From assembly GCA_022605955.1 (NCBI GenBank), contig JAKCOZ010000001.1:73724520-73788519 (forward strand): 64,000 nt of DNA, read 5' to 3'. Positions 36,780-50,057 of the stretch are shown here, in pieces. The DNA is from Rallus limicola. Taxonomy: Eukaryota; Chordata; Aves; Gruiformes; Rallidae. Both the position numbers and the translations under genes were made by a program. The first letter of the stretch is position 1; the number at the start of each line of letters is the position of its first letter. The notes below the pieces were generated by a model that had not been told where the DNA came from, did not search any database, and saw nothing but the letters and a program-made list of their open reading frames with translations.

Positions 36780-37150
36780 GCCTGGAATTAACAATGTTCA
36801 TTCAGGGCTCTTTACTTAAAGGAAGAAAACAATTAAGTGAAACCTTGAAGTAATCTCATTCTGCCTATTTAGCCTCTTCATCCCTCAATGTGTGGTTAGT
36901 AAGTGTTGCAATCAGGGGCTAAGGCCTGCTATCATTCGGCCTTAATTAAAAAAGACACAAGCAGTGGAGCTGTGAATTAGAAATGTAACAACGCACTACC
37001 CCTGATTAATTCGAGGCTCATGTTGGATTAATAACTCCAAACAAAGAACAAAAGGAAATTGTTATGCGAATTGCAGCCCTCCCAGGCCAGACAAAGGTCA
37101 AATCACAGGATTTCAATTTCATCCGGAGTCGCTTAATCAACTCCCTCGGA
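36780..37150. promoter_or_regulatory. Candidate conserved non-coding element
   Basis: Repeat-free, with many spaced transcription-factor-like words: ACAATTAAG, GGCCTTAATTAA, GTGAATTAG, GATTAATTCG, GGATTAATAAC, AGACAAAGGTCA (resembling SOX plus nuclear-receptor half-sites) and GCTTAATCA. Words with TAAT occur about every 30-40 bases. Sequence texture is that of vertebrate enhancer DNA; function is inference. Confidence 0.35.
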
Positions 37151-37288
37151 AGGAAGACCATATGCAGTCCTGAAAGCTACCCATTGTAGTCGTGTTGTCA
37201 CTGGACCTGAGAGACGGCACAGAGATAATCCCAACTATTCCCCGTCTTTTCTCCTTCTTGGCTGTTTCTTTTCTCTTTTCTTTCTCAG

Positions 37289-37323
37289 TTTCTTTTTTTT
37301 CCTCCCTCCCTCCCCCCTTTTTC
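37289..37323. repeat. Polypyrimidine tract
   Basis: Thirty-five uninterrupted pyrimidines within a longer C/T-rich stretch from about 37238. It is preceded by TTTCTCAG and followed by ATTAGTGCTAATGATTAAGG, a further homeobox-word cluster. Confidence 0.85.
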
Positions 37324-37374
37324 AAAATATAACAAAACCCCTTCATTAGTGCTAATGATTAAGGAATAAGGACT

Positions 37375-38190
37375 CTATCTGTCAGAAAGTGGCTTTTGTG
37401 GCTGCTGCCCCATGCAAGCACCCCAGCTCTCACCACCCATGCAGCTGCAGAGGCAGCTCCTCATTTTGAGGGGGGTCTTCTCCAGTAGCAGAAGCCACAT
37501 ACTACTGTGCTTTGGCATCAAGAAACAGCAGTCAGAGGGGGTCAAAATAGGATGCCTTGCATACATTCAGCATGCTGCCTACATCTTAATACAGAGGTCT
37601 TTGTGGGCATGCTAGTTGAGGAAGAAAAGATATTACTGACCTGAAGACCTATCTCTGAAACTAAACCACAGAGAATAAAATGGTGTATTTTCTTGCTGTT
37701 GACCCTCCATGAAGTGATGATGGAGCACAGAGGTCCTCAGTTTCCATGATCTAAAATGCGTTATTCCTCTGGTGAGCAGGCCAGAGCACATCCGCCAGCA
37801 CCACCAAACATGAACTCTTAAGTCAGTGTATTTTATATGGACTGCACAGTTCACCCTATATAAAGAAAAAAGGAAAGCCCAAGTCTGCCTAGGAACCTGG
37901 TAACCTGTGCTCAAGAGCAAGTATAAAAGCCTATAGAAACTGAACCTGAGCAAGGAAGAAGCTTCAGGGTGAGGATCTGCACCACAGAGTTCATTCCCGC
38001 CCTCGTTGCCTTCCTGAAGGGTTCTGCCCATCAGCCCAGCAATGGCAGTTTCCCACACAGCTGCCTGCAGCTGGCCCAGCCTGCACGAGGCAGGTAATCT
38101 CTCTCTCAGCCAGATCCTTGGTGTTTATACACAGCATTTCAAAAAGGCATGCTGGAATTTCTCAGGGGTTTGGGGTTTGTGTCGTTTGGG
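37375..38190. other. Non-coding DNA, nothing recognised
   Basis: The 141-codon minus frame at 37633-38058 is long by local standards but has no recognisable domain and no opposing evidence of splicing. I see no repeat. Confidence 0.5.
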
Positions 38191-38232
38191 TGTATATATA
38201 TGTATGTGTATATGTATATATATATATATATA
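38191..38232. repeat. (TA)n/(TG)n microsatellite
   Basis: Alternating TA and TG dinucleotides for about 42 bases, ending in roughly ten TA units. It produces Tyr/Ile and His/Ile repeats in the overlapping frames. Confidence 0.95.
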
Positions 38233-39509
38233 AAATCTGTAAAATTTTTCTTGTTTGTTCCGACTTTCTCCAGGAACCGGCTCCAGCAAGGGGCAAAAAG
38301 CCACCAGGATTTCCCACCTTGATGTAGACCTCAACTCAAACAAACTTTTCCTGATTTACATGAAAATGAGATACAAGGATTTAAGAAACAGTCCTCTTTT
38401 ACTCTCAAATTCTGGTCCCAGATATATATTCTGCATATGCCTACATTACTGAAGGCTTGCTGGACAAATGCAATGGCTCTCTGATCTGATTTTGTCAAAA
38501 AGAGATACTTTAAAGCCCAATAAAGCTACCAAAACCCCAGTACTGGTACCTGGCACTGCATCAGTGGTTTGGAAAACTGAAAACACTGATGGCTAAGGGT
38601 TAGGATTCACTTATTAAAACACCTTGGGAAAGGCAGATTCTGCAGAAGCATCTTACCTGCGTTAGGCGCTTGAAGAAAAGGGCAGGTCACTCGGCGAACT
38701 TGAAAGAAGATCCTCTTTTGACTTTCAGCTTGGGATCATCTCCACTCAATTCTGCCACGAACTACACTTGGTCCTCTTGCCAAGGGGCTGCTTACACACC
38801 TGCTGTCTCTGAATTAGCTGTTGAAGGGCAAGAAGTGGTTTGTGAATTGCCCCATTCTGAAGCCCTTTCCCACTCAGAAACATACGCCAGCTTTAAATAC
38901 TAACCCCAGTAAATGACTATTCAACTTTTCTGATGCTTTCCTTTCTGTTCACTTCTGCGTTACATATTGATTTCTTAGCATGCAACCAAAAATTAAGATG
39001 AAATACCTACTGTGCCATGGAAAAGGAGAGTCACATAACTCAGAAACCCTTTTGCCTGTGTTACACTGAGCCATTAAATTCAAATAACACGACATGCAAA
39101 TTCTGTTAGACATAAGTCCCTCAAACATTCCACCAGCTCCAAAATACAAGTGTAATTTTTGAAATCTGTTATTATTACAAGCTCAGAAACAAATGATTTT
39201 ACGTCCACTACCAGTTATTACACTTCCACTCTGCAGTGCAAAAGATCTAAGCTTTAAATGCACAGCTCCAAATCTTTAAAACCACTTACTAGCCTGGAAA
39301 AGGCTGCAACCTATGTGCACAGCCTAGGAAAAAGTAAAGGGAGAACAAGTTTGGCCTTTTCCATTTTTCCTACAGAGCAGTTCTATGGAGCAGTTCTTCT
39401 CCTTGTCACAAAGAGACATCACCTTCCTGGGAAAATCCTCATGCTTTACAATGAATTCTGAACCTGAAGTTATTATTATTCTGTGATATGAAACAATAAT
39501 TGACTGATG
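38233..39509. other. Non-coding DNA, nothing recognised
   Basis: No gene or repeat was identified. Confidence 0.6.
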
Positions 39510-39698
39510 AGGCACTGGAACAGGTTGCCCAGGGAGGTTGTGGAAGCCCCATCCCTAGAGGCATTTAAGGTTAGGTTAGATGGGGCTTTCGGCAACCTGG
39601 TCTAGTGAGGGTGTCCCTGCCAATGGCAGGGAGTTTGGAACTATATGATCTTTGAGGTCTCTCCCAACTCAAAGCATTTTCTGATTTGATGATTGCAT
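39510..39698 (+). mobile_element. CR1 LINE 3'-end fragment
   Basis: Plus-strand CR1 tail. GGAACAGGTTGCCCAGGGAG, then GGCATTTAAGGTTAGG, GATGGGGCTTTCGG, CAACCTGGTCTAGTG, GTCCCTGCC, TGATCTTTGAGGTCTC and TCCCAACTCAAAG lie in canonical order. The end is a degenerate TTCTGATTTGATGATT octamer tail. Only about 190 bases remain, all from the very 3' end, as usual for 5'-truncated LINE insertions. It belongs to the same class as the copies at 28658-29018 and 57470-58020. Confidence 0.92.
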
Positions 39699-42600
39699 AT
39701 AGATAAAGGACAGTAGCGTTTGAGTCAAAGACTTTCTAGTACTTGACTCCATTGTAAAAATCTCCACTGGAAACACTCCACAACCCCTTTTGGGAGAGCG
39801 ACTGTCTGTTGTTGGTGTTCATCCATGTTATTTCTGTATGTCAAGCAAAGGGCTCCTTTCCATAAAATCCAAATGGGCTCCCCTCAGGCTGCACGCCAGA
39901 ATCCTGCAATACTTCTTTTACACGAAACTTCGATTTCTCCTGTCAGCTTGTAAAGCTAGTTAAGCCTATAGCCTTCGGCCAAACAGGGGAAAGACTGGCC
40001 ACACGTTTCCAACGTATCTTAATTAGTCAAGAACAAATATGAGGTTTTCTCTAACAGTAAGCACACAGAGACGTGAATTTTAGGGTCTAATTTCATAGCA
40101 TTGGTCCCCAGGCCCGTGAGACATTATTACTGCTCTCAATAGAGGATGTGTACCTCTTGCTGACTGGAGAACAGTGTGCGCAAATAAATGAAAGATAAAA
40201 ACTGTTAGGTCAGGAAAAAAAATAAGATCCACTACTATTGTAATGCAAAAAAGGCACCCGAGACAGCTTCTTCTGCTTTCTGCAGAAAGAGGCAGACACA
40301 GGTAAGTACTGGGACGTGTGCTCCACTCTCAACCCAAACGCCAGCACAGGCTGGGTAGCCAGCAGCTCCTGTAGCTTAGATCAGATGAAAATCGGCTACA
40401 GATCTGCTGTGGATGGCGAGAAGAGTTTCTTTAAATGGCTACAGATCCAAAGAGCACCCACGGCCAGGCCTGGCACATGCTTTCTGTGTCCTGACATCAA
40501 ACTTTGCTCATCTTCAGACCCCTTGCATATGCTGCTGAGAGAAACAACTTCCAAGCAACTAACTCTTGGCTTGGGACAGGCATAGCCTAAAACCTTCCCT
40601 GTACCCCTTCCAGCACTTCCTCCCTGTCTGATGCAGCCACGCTGAGGCAGCTGGGAAGACAAGGCAAGCCCCAGCTAAGCTACACCTGGGGACCAGCAGA
40701 CTGCCCTGCATTTCCGTGCAATCCCTCCAAATCGCAGGCGACTTAGAGCCCGTCCCACTCTCCTTGTTTCTCTCAGCTACCTCCAAACACCGAAGGAGAC
40801 TATGATTTTTTTTAAATCCCAAAGCATCAACAGCAGGCAAGCATTTAAAGCTGACCTCAAGTCTACATGCTCTCTTTTCAGGAACCGTCCCAAAGCTGTG
40901 CACCTGTTTCTTTAAACAAATAAGCCACCAATGTTCTCTGATTTTACTTGACATTTTTTCCAATTCCCTCTCTCCACTTGGAAGCTGCCTCTTTCTCTTC
41001 CCTTCCACTCAAACAAGTCGCTGGTGAGAGATATTCCTCCTCTGCGGCTCCTACCAAGTGCGCAATAGCTTTCATGTATCTCTACCTCACTGACCCTTCG
41101 TCTCTTTTCAAATCACAGATAAGAAACAACATTTTCTTATCTTGCTAAGAACTGGGAACACTTTGCACTTCTATTACAATATTACCCACTTCTATAAAGC
41201 AGCCTAAGAGGGGGAAAAAAAAACCCCACCCAAAATACAGTGGTTTTCTGCCAAATTCCAAGCAGCAATTATGAGGAGGGTTTTTCAGTGGGTAGTATTT
41301 CAAGCCATACTGTAAGCAAGCAGCTGCGTCAAAAGATTAAATACGGCAGGACATGCAGAGAAAACCAGTTATGTCAAGTGCATTTGTCTCCCTCCAAAGA
41401 ACCCAACCCAACGAACCAAAGATAACGCGGGTTCTTCTATTTACCTCACCCAAAATGCCACTTTGGTTCGAAAGATAAAATCAGAGCACAGCAAATCAGG
41501 TTTTACTTCTGGATAATTCTTCCCAAGAAGTCCAGCACCTTGTCTTAAGCTCAATTTAAAGAACTGCACATCATTTCTGAGGGCTGCTGGGCAGCTGCTG
41601 TGCTCTGTCACAGCGGTGGCTCCTCTTCAGTATACTGGCTGGCACCAAGTAGGGCAGGATCCACAATCCTTATTCCCACAAAGCAGTTCATTATACATAA
41701 TTAGTCCCATTGATAGCAATAGGGAAACATGTACTTTAAAAAAGTAGGAGTGCAGGAAAATATTTACCTTTCTGCAATAAAACCACACAACAAATATATC
41801 CAGTCTGAGCACACTGGAAGTTACTTTCCAAGAAGCCCAAACAATAGCTGCCAACACAACCACATGGATTATATTTATGTTTATGGAAAAAAATGGAGTA
41901 ACATCTTGTATCTTTGGTAACATGATTATTGTTTGACTTGTTGGATTGTTCGGGGTTTTTTTTTAATGGAAGAAACAGCTTTAATGACAATAAATTGCAG
42001 GGAAAGTTTTTTCCAACTCAACAAACTGAAATGCAACAAACAAAAACTTATCGAGAAAATTATTTTGGTTTTGACAAAATTTCCATGACAGCTCAGACGT
42101 GCAGAAGAGAAGTACCAGCAGCTGTAGAGGCCGGACCTCTGAATCGGGCAGAACAGAAACTTAACCTGTTTCTGCCACACCACCACAGCCACGGCAGCTT
42201 CTGGAGTCTCCTGGCTGCTTAGGAATTTTCTTTGAAAAAACAGTTTTCATTCCAAGACATAAAAATACTGCATGAAACGATTTATTTATTTTCACTGTCG
42301 GCCAGCTTTAATGGTAACTACAGGGATTGCCAATTACTGTTATAAATCCAGAAACACAGTAAAGCTTTTCTTTTAAGGTCATTAAAAGTAACTCCTTTGT
42401 AAAAAAATAATCTGTAATACTTTCACAAGGTGATCAGGAATCTTACCTAATTCTTTGTTTCTATGATGAGAAATTCCACAAAGGAGTAAGGCCAACAATC
42501 TACCCATTCTACCTAAAAAGAAAGAGCCTGGAAAGAGGTTCTAGAAGCTTGACAGGACTGGATCCCATGGAGCCTTATTTCACTTTTGCCTTTTTTTTTT

Positions 42601-45600
42601 CCTCCCTCCCCTTTTTCTCGTGAAATCTGTCTCTTTTGCTTTGATGCCTTTGATTGAAAGGTATTGTGTAAGTGACTCACGTTTGCGCAGCTCAGAAACA
42701 TAAGCGCCAACAAAAGCCAAAACATACAATTTGGTACATTTGCTTGCTGACTAAACACTTTTTCTTCTATCTTTCTCTGCTTGGAGGGTAAATTGTTAGT
42801 TTCAAAGCTGAATGACTGCTTCAGTAAGTTCATAGCAGACTATTGGTACCATGCGATAATTAAGGGATCTTAGTTCTTAAACAATGCTGATAAAACAGAA
42901 ATCCCTCTCCCTTTTTTCTGGATTACCTTTAGAACTGAAATCAGAGCACACTAAATGAATAATAATTTGCACCTTCTGTGAATGATAGAAGATTGAATCA
43001 TATTTTAACTAGACTCTATTTGTAAATCCCTCAGGATGACATAATTACTATTCAACACATACCTTAATTAGCTGTACACATCTATTTCATAGTATTTAAC
43101 AGGTTTAAAACAGCTTTTATTGCCTGTTGAATGGATGTTCCATTTTTATCAAAACTAGAATAATCCTGAATTTCCTAAACTGGAAGAAATTTGCTCACAG
43201 AAGTCAAGAAGTTACCCACAAATAGCTGTCCCTACAGTCAAACAGTTATCTTTGTTTTTAGCAATGTTAATTTTGTTTCAAATTCACTAATGGTACAAAG
43301 AAATGATAAAAACCACCAATGTAAACTTTTGCTGCTGTTGCTGCTTCTTTCCTTTTGATAAAGAGAGATCATAGCCACACTGTACTGGTGGGGAAATAAA
43401 TAAAAATAAAACCTACTCGAACTTCTGCACAGAAGACAAGCTGGGACACAGCTGCTTTTTCTGCTTCGGGTTACAGTATGACCTTACACCTGGAAAGCGC
43501 TATTGCCTTCGTTGCCCCACCACAGATCAGAAACAGGCTAAAATTGGGCAAGCACCGCGCCTTCAGGTGAAACCAAAGGATGAGTCCTCAATCCTTGTGC
43601 TGTGTGAAAAAAGGTACTCACTCACAGGCAGAGGCTGTTCTTAAAATGAGCGTGCTCTGCAGAGCGGGACGGCTCAGCTCATATGCTGCAGGTCGCCGAG
43701 GCTTGCCACCAAGTCTCATGCACACAACCTTCCCTAAAATGCTCTGCTGCTTAATTTTGCTGACAACAAAAGCAAACGACGACGACAATGATTATGTGCA
43801 GACACATACTCGTGTGGTATGTTTTCATTATTTTGTCAAACTTCCCCAAGTGAGATTAAAACGTTTACTTAAGTACTTATTTTATACTCTATGTCATTTG
43901 CTTTCCATTCTTAAAATTTAATGCAGAAGGCGCCTGGCTCTTCAGCACAACTCATTGATCCCAGAGGCCAAACCTAAATGAAGATGCTCGGCACATGGGG
44001 AAATGACGGAAGTTGAGCCTGGGGGAGAGGGGAAGGCAGGACTAGGAGTGCTCTACTCTCCCAGACACACTGGCTTTACTGGGACCAGCAAGAAATCCAG
44101 GCCTCTGTGCCACGGTAAGGGGGCATTACCAGGAACCAAGAGCGTGTGTAAAGGGAAAAACCAAGCAAGATGAAGCACAATGCTCCGGAACAGGAGAAAC
44201 TAAATGACCCAAGAACAGATAGTCTGAAGGATGTTTTAAGGTACTACTCTTCCCAACCACCCAAAAGTCATTGGACCAGGGCTTAAAGTCATAAGATTTG
44301 CTATAGAGATGCTTATAAATTGAAAGAGAGTCTAAAACATACACAAATGTCTTCCAATGCATTTGAGATCCTTTCACTTTCTCTTACTTCTTTAGGGTAT
44401 GCCCATGTCATACTTTCAAGTTTTTACTGCACTTCATTGGAATCCAAATTTCATTTTTATACATAAGTAGAGGTAGAGATTCTCCCACATTCGTGCAATC
44501 TCAGAACAGGACTTTACCAGACACATTACATACTGTAAACTTGATGATAAAATTGCAGGCATGGTGTTAGGAAACTAATCTGTTTTGTCACTGAAACAGA
44601 ATCAAGTAAAAGTAAATAAACTTTTTCAGTCAGTAAAGCTTCTCGTTTCATAGTTATGTTTCTCCCAATCTGTATGATGAAACTGTAAATGCCCAGTCAT
44701 TAAAAATTAAAATGATAAGGATCACCCTTAAATATATCAATCTGAACCCGTACCTCTCAGCAGATTTAGGGATGGAGAAAGAAAGAAAAAGTTAAGGGAG
44801 CACTTCATACTTTATCCGCATCTTCCTTTGCACCTACGTTTCTATCTATCCTTACTCTGCTCTCAGTTGTAGGATTATCACCAACAAGAGAAGGTAACTG
44901 GGATCCAAACCTTTCTGGAAACTTTTCAGTTTAGAGCCACCACCTGCATATCCACTGTAAGTATTGGAAACTTATTGGAAGTCAGCGCAGGCTGGGAGCA
45001 ACGGGCTGCTCTGCTCCCATCATGCAGTCCCTCAAACAAACCAGGCTGCAATCTCCTGCACCAGCGTCTGTCCCTGAGCAGCCCACAGGTCCCTCCTGGA
45101 CAGCACACGGCGGGAACCTCATTTTGAGGTGACAAGAAGATGGACCTCATGTGGCTGCACCGTGTATCTATCTTCAAGTCATTACCCCGGAAAAGAGAAA
45201 AGCTATTTGTACTCTCCGCAGTAAACTTGCTCCACTCCATTTTCCTAACATTACAATGAAACTTCCCTGCCTGTCGTGTCGGGCACTTTTTTTTTGCATT
45301 GGAAAAATTGCAAAGCACGGGGAGAAAAATGCTGCCACGCGTAATTACTGCGTAGCATTAGAACAGTGCTGGATACTCTCTAATTACACAGGGTACTGCT
45401 GACGTGCATATAAAAAAATAAAAAGTCATATTGATTACTTGATATATCATACTGGAAAGCAAGGTAGTTTGAGCTCAGCCAGCTACCCAGGAAAAACTAC
45501 AGGAGGCCAAAGAAGGATTTACAATTCTTTTCCGCTTAAATGACATCATCTGTGAGGAAACATATATTTTGATGGAGTACTTTATACAAGAACATTGTGA

Positions 45601-46360
45601 GGATAAAAAAAAAAACCAAACAGCACGGTAGGAAATCCAGGCAGCAAAGCCATGCAATTTTTAGCATCATAAAAAGGAGGGTAGCACCAGCTCACGCAGA
45701 TCACCCATTACGTTAGGTGTCCCTAACTGAATCCTACTGTCTTATAACACTTATGCTATATTATTTATTATTTGCATTATATGTTATTTGCATTGCAGTA
45801 TCCCCAGCAAGACCTCCAGGAAACCTCACAGGAGTATTTTCATGTTCGGTTGATTAGTTTTGCATCTGCAGAAAAATATTTGCCTTGTTGCCTGAACCCT
45901 TGAATTCACCACGGAAATGCACAAAGAGCAGGAAATAAATCTGATCATTCTGCTTTCCATCTCCCAGTTAATAAAATGTTCAAATGATTAATTTAGAGTA
46001 ATTAAAGATTAAGTTAGCAATACAAAGAATGTTTCAAAACTACATTCAGCATGTCGAATTTCTGAAAGTGCTTCTGCCGATGCCCTGCTGAAGCCCCAAG
46101 TAACTGAAAACCTGTTAAGTGGAGAACACAGGCACCTGAGACATCAATGGGCATTTCAGATCTTACTTGGTATCTCTGCAGAATACATGACAACGAAAAT
46201 CAGCTGCGACGAGACATGCTGTGCCTAGGTGGGATTTCAGCACTTACCAAGAGAAGCTCATTCTGTGGGTAACACTCAGAAAAATAAACAAATGTACTTA
46301 GCTTCTCCGGGAGAAAGATGACTTGACAGAAGCATCAAGTTGGCAGCGTTGTTTTTTTCC
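39699..46360. other. Long non-coding stretch, nothing firm
   Basis: No interspersed repeat or gene was recognised in 6.6 kb. Local frames of 100-149 codons (40559-41008 minus, 42513-42833 minus, 43580-43921 plus, 44926-45318 minus) have no recognisable domain. The minus frame near 42700 includes a hydrophobic run but lies in composition-biased sequence. Simple-sequence patches: G/A run at about 41209-41224 and T run at about 42590-42600. Confidence 0.5.
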
Positions 46361-47470
46361 AAACATGAATTACTGTAAGCAGAGCTATTGTCTGTACATA
46401 CCACGTTGTTGGCACAATCACAGGTCATTCTTCCATAAGTAATTTAGGATAGCATTATACAAATTGCAAATATGGCACTTAATTTTATTAAAGGAAACAA
46501 CTGATGCAATAGCAGCTACAGAGAGTTGGGATGGTAAATAGGTTAATTCTTATCGAGCTTTTCCTTGGGCCTTTCTGACAATTAATAAAGATACTTTATG
46601 GAAGCCACATACTCAGTGAACTCTGCCCATGCTAGTGGTGTTGATCCAACCAATTTCCACAGGGTCGAAGGAGATTCTGCAATCCTACAGTAGGAAAGGC
46701 AGATTCAGTTAAGCCAGCTAAGTGATTCGGCTTTGTTATTTCCTTTGAGGGAATCTTAAAGAAGAAATCCTAAACTTCAATTAATTTGTACCTGGAAAAA
46801 TGAGATCATTGGCAGAAGTCAGTGAAACGTGGAAGAACGAACAGAATAGGTTAATTCTTACCAGGAATTTGCTTTGGTGAGCTTGAACTGACAGGCATTA
46901 TTCGACTGTCAAAAAATTAAAAAAGCTTCAAGTGGGAGACATTGTGCAGTGGGGAAAAGTGAACGGCATATTTGGGATCTGGTAGGCAGAATGTACCTGA
47001 AAAACAATTGGTCCTGTCTCCCAAAGTACAGCAGATCCGTGCCCCTGATTAGCTCACATTCATCCAAACCTTCTTCTGTGCTTAGATTAGGCTGTGCACA
47101 CAACCTATTTTCTATTTATGCAACATCTGCTCCGCTTTGAGATTGCGAACAAGAACATTTCCCAGCTCCAAAGCAGGATGAGATTACAGGCTGGCAAACA
47201 GAGCTGGATAAAACAAGGCTGGAGCCACAAGATTTAACTTCAGCTCAGATTATTTAAAATTCCAAAAACGTCTCTATTTTGCTTTAACATAAGTGATTTC
47301 CTCCGTTCATACCTCCTTGCAGTTTCCAGAAGGAAGGGAAACAGAGTGCTTAATTAGTAAAAAGTTAATCTAGTGCTGTTCTCTCACATGACCAGAGTGC
47401 CAAATCTTGTGGATATCATGTGCAGTGCCATAATTAAACCTTCATCTCTGATTATTCAGAGCTTGGCGAG
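46361..47470. promoter_or_regulatory. Candidate conserved non-coding cluster
   Basis: Repeat-free, with spaced homeobox/SOX-like words (GACAATTAATAAAG, CTTCAATTAATTTG, TTAATTAGTAAAA). A perfect 16-base direct repeat AATAGGTTAATTCTTA is present at 46537-46552 and 46845-46860. The copies sit 308 bases apart in unrelated flanks. This argues against a simple duplication of a larger unit. Regulatory role is inference. Confidence 0.3.
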
Positions 47471-48964
47471 TCATCTAAGCCTTGTCATCCGGACATGATG
47501 ATGTACTCTTATCACTGGAAGGAAGAGAGGAGGTCTGGGAAGAAAGAGGACATCCAAGCACAGGTGATACCAGTATGAGAAACACCCACTTTTTGGGAAG
47601 ATTTTGGGAATGTAGAGGGGAAAGAGACGCAGTGGTGCTGAAGTAGGGGAGCTAGTGGGGACTGCTGTGCAGCACCTCTGTGGAGATGACCAGCTCAAAG
47701 GAATGGGGTGGGGGGAAACACGCTCTCTTTTCCTAAGCAGCAGCTAGTGACACTTGTGTTAATGTTGCCACTAAAATTAACACTACTTCTTGTGAAAAAA
47801 TCCTCAGTGTGGGCAGTACGACCACGATTTGGTCTACAGCAGTGATATCCACTATGTACAGAAGATCTATTTATGTTGGTTTTTAATAGCAACAGGCAGA
47901 AGGTTAAATATCTGACCAAGATGACAACCTCAGGGCTGACAGGACCACAGAGCTCTCCTCACATTCCTGCTGGACCTCGCTACACTGATCACATCTCACA
48001 CTCACTGGCAAAGTACACACAAACTAAGGAGATGCTGCTGCTACTGAACTGACAGTCCAACAGCCCCACTGATACTCTGGGGAGCCCACAAGCTCACCAA
48101 AAAAACCCCAACCCCAGCTCAAATTCACAAGCTGTCCAGACAGACAGTGGTTTACCAGTTTGATTACCCACATACTTTCAGTTGGGTTCAACACTCACCG
48201 CACTGATAGCCTTCAAAAAAACCCCCCAAAACCCTAAAAAATCCCCGAACCCTAAATAAATCCCTCTTTACTTGGCCATGAGTGAGGATTTTTTCCTTCC
48301 TTGGGGGAGGCAGCAAGACAAGGAATGCCATTCAGCTAATAGGGACTGGCTGCATCCAGAAGCAGCCCGGATTTCTTCCTCTCCCCATCCTTCCCCTCCC
48401 CAACACAATAGACCTGAAAACAAAAGACAGATTATTAGGTTTAAGTATGTAGCCCATTCTCCACATACCCCTTCCCCCTTTCCTCCCCCCCCTTCTCCGG
48501 CACATCTGGTAACCATGTGTGGCAAGTGCTAATGAAGACTTTCCTGAGCGAGCTACAATTAGTTCCGACTGCTGTTCTCCTCTCTGGGCTGTACCGAGGA
48601 TAAAAAACCAACACAAACCAAAACAAAACCTTCCCTTCACTGTTCCTGTAACCTCCTCCTGCCCCTGGGATTCCCTCTCCTCATCACGCTGCTGAAATGA
48701 AAAAACAACAAAAACAACAACAAAAAAGGAGTGTAGGCAAATACTTTAAGACTCTCTTCTGACTGAATTTTTTTTAAATATATATATCAGCGTTTTATTC
48801 GTTTTGATTGAACACGACAGGCAGCGAACAGCGTTTCTATGATCTTGTCTACAATAGAGAATTGTTAAACAGATGTCCATTCTGTCTTTTTTTTTTTTTT
48901 TTTTCATTCCTTCCCCCTTCTAGCCTGGCAATACTATACACATAGCAGTTTTATCTGCTTGAGC
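47471..48964. other. Non-coding DNA; C-rich patches, T run
   Basis: A/C-rich sequence at 48085-48265 includes CCCTAAA-like words. A C-rich patch lies at 48465-48495 and a T run at about 48887-48904. Opposing frames at 48268-48640 are composition artefacts. Confidence 0.55.
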
Positions 48965-49030
48965 AGATCAAATTTGTGTGAGATCAAATTTGTGTGTGTG
49001 CGTGCGTATGTGTGCGGGAGCGTGTGCGTT
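48965..49030. repeat. 16-bp tandem duplication leading into (GT)n
   Basis: AGATCAAATTTGTGTG occurs twice in tandem (48965-48980, 48981-48996) and runs directly into a degenerate GT/GC dinucleotide repeat to about 49030. The duplication ends in GTGTG, consistent with slippage seeded by the dinucleotide repeat. Confidence 0.9.
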
Positions 49031-49660
49031 GCCATTTGGAGTGATTAGAATAAGCCGCACAGAGGCAAGATGCATTGTGCACAATTAAGCCCATCTCCAG
49101 ACCGCACATTTTTTGTTTACTCTTGGTCTCTTCTCCTCTCCCCAATCAAGCTGCTAATAGAGCTGTTTCAAGTTTCAACAAGGACCACATTAGCTGCTGG
49201 TCTCCACATGAAACAGAATGCCAAACCCCAGCCTCTCCCCAAGATCTAAGCGCCAGCCTCCCCGTCCTCCTTTAGGTTTCTCTCTGAAAGCGCCGCGGCC
49301 CTCACCTTCGAAATTCCTAATGATTCTCCCTAGCAGACACCCTCGGCGCAACCTAACGTTTCTCAGTGTGAGACTTCACAGACTCTTTGTCATTTCCCTC
49401 GGCTGTGTCGCGCAACGTGATTGCCGCTGACCAACCCCTACTTGAAAGTATGTTCCCACTAAACAAACAATCCGGATAATTGCTGTGGAAGTCGTGATAT
49501 CTGCATACATCATATTTCAATTATACCTTATTCACGCAAAAAAATGGCTATGACCCTCCCACGCCTTTTGAACAGCGCTGTATATTGAAATGCAAAAAAC
49601 TAAGTTCTAAAAGCAGAACAAAAGCAAACTGGATTCTTTAAAAGGAGTTATTCTCTTAAA
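49031..49660. promoter_or_regulatory. Possible non-coding regulatory block
   Basis: Repeat-free mixed sequence. The part from 49440 to 49600 has enhancer-like words: AAACAAACAATCCGGATAATTG, ATACATCATATTTCAATTATACC, TATTCACGC. CpG occurs more often than in flanks (for instance 49255-49430). No exon was recognised despite a 70-codon frame across the CpG-richer part. Low confidence. Confidence 0.25.
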
Positions 49661-50057
49661 ATACACACGTATCTACTTGCCAAATGATTTCTCAGAGAAG
49701 ATGATAGGCTGGAGTAATGCAGGGAGGGAGGAACAAAAGGGGTTTTAATCATGGTTCGGATTAAAGAGTTGTATAACAATTGCTCTCCCTCCAGGCATAT
49801 ATACTGTACACACTCACTGTAAATGATCAGCATTTAAAGAAACAAAGTGCACCAGGAAGCATTTAACATAAAGACAGCTGCATATACATTAACACTTTAT
49901 TAATCAAAAGACACTGGGCATCTTTCTCACTCATGATATGCCAGAAAATGGAACATACACACCACATAGGGTAGACAGTCAAAGCTAGGCAGGAATGCAG
50001 TTTCTCCCATACCCCAATTTTAAGTACATAAAAACCCACTAAAGAAAGAAAGAAAAT

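Noticed and set aside
42513..42833. Minus frame with a hydrophobic segment (CMFWLLLALMFLSCA)
   Set aside because: No family resemblance, flanked by Lys/Glu-rich composition-biased sequence; a single hydrophobic run is common by chance.
48211..48264. CCCTAAA/CCCCAAAA-like words suggesting an interstitial telomeric repeat
   Set aside because: Not the vertebrate CCCTAA hexamer in register; only two scattered matches in A/C-rich low-complexity DNA.
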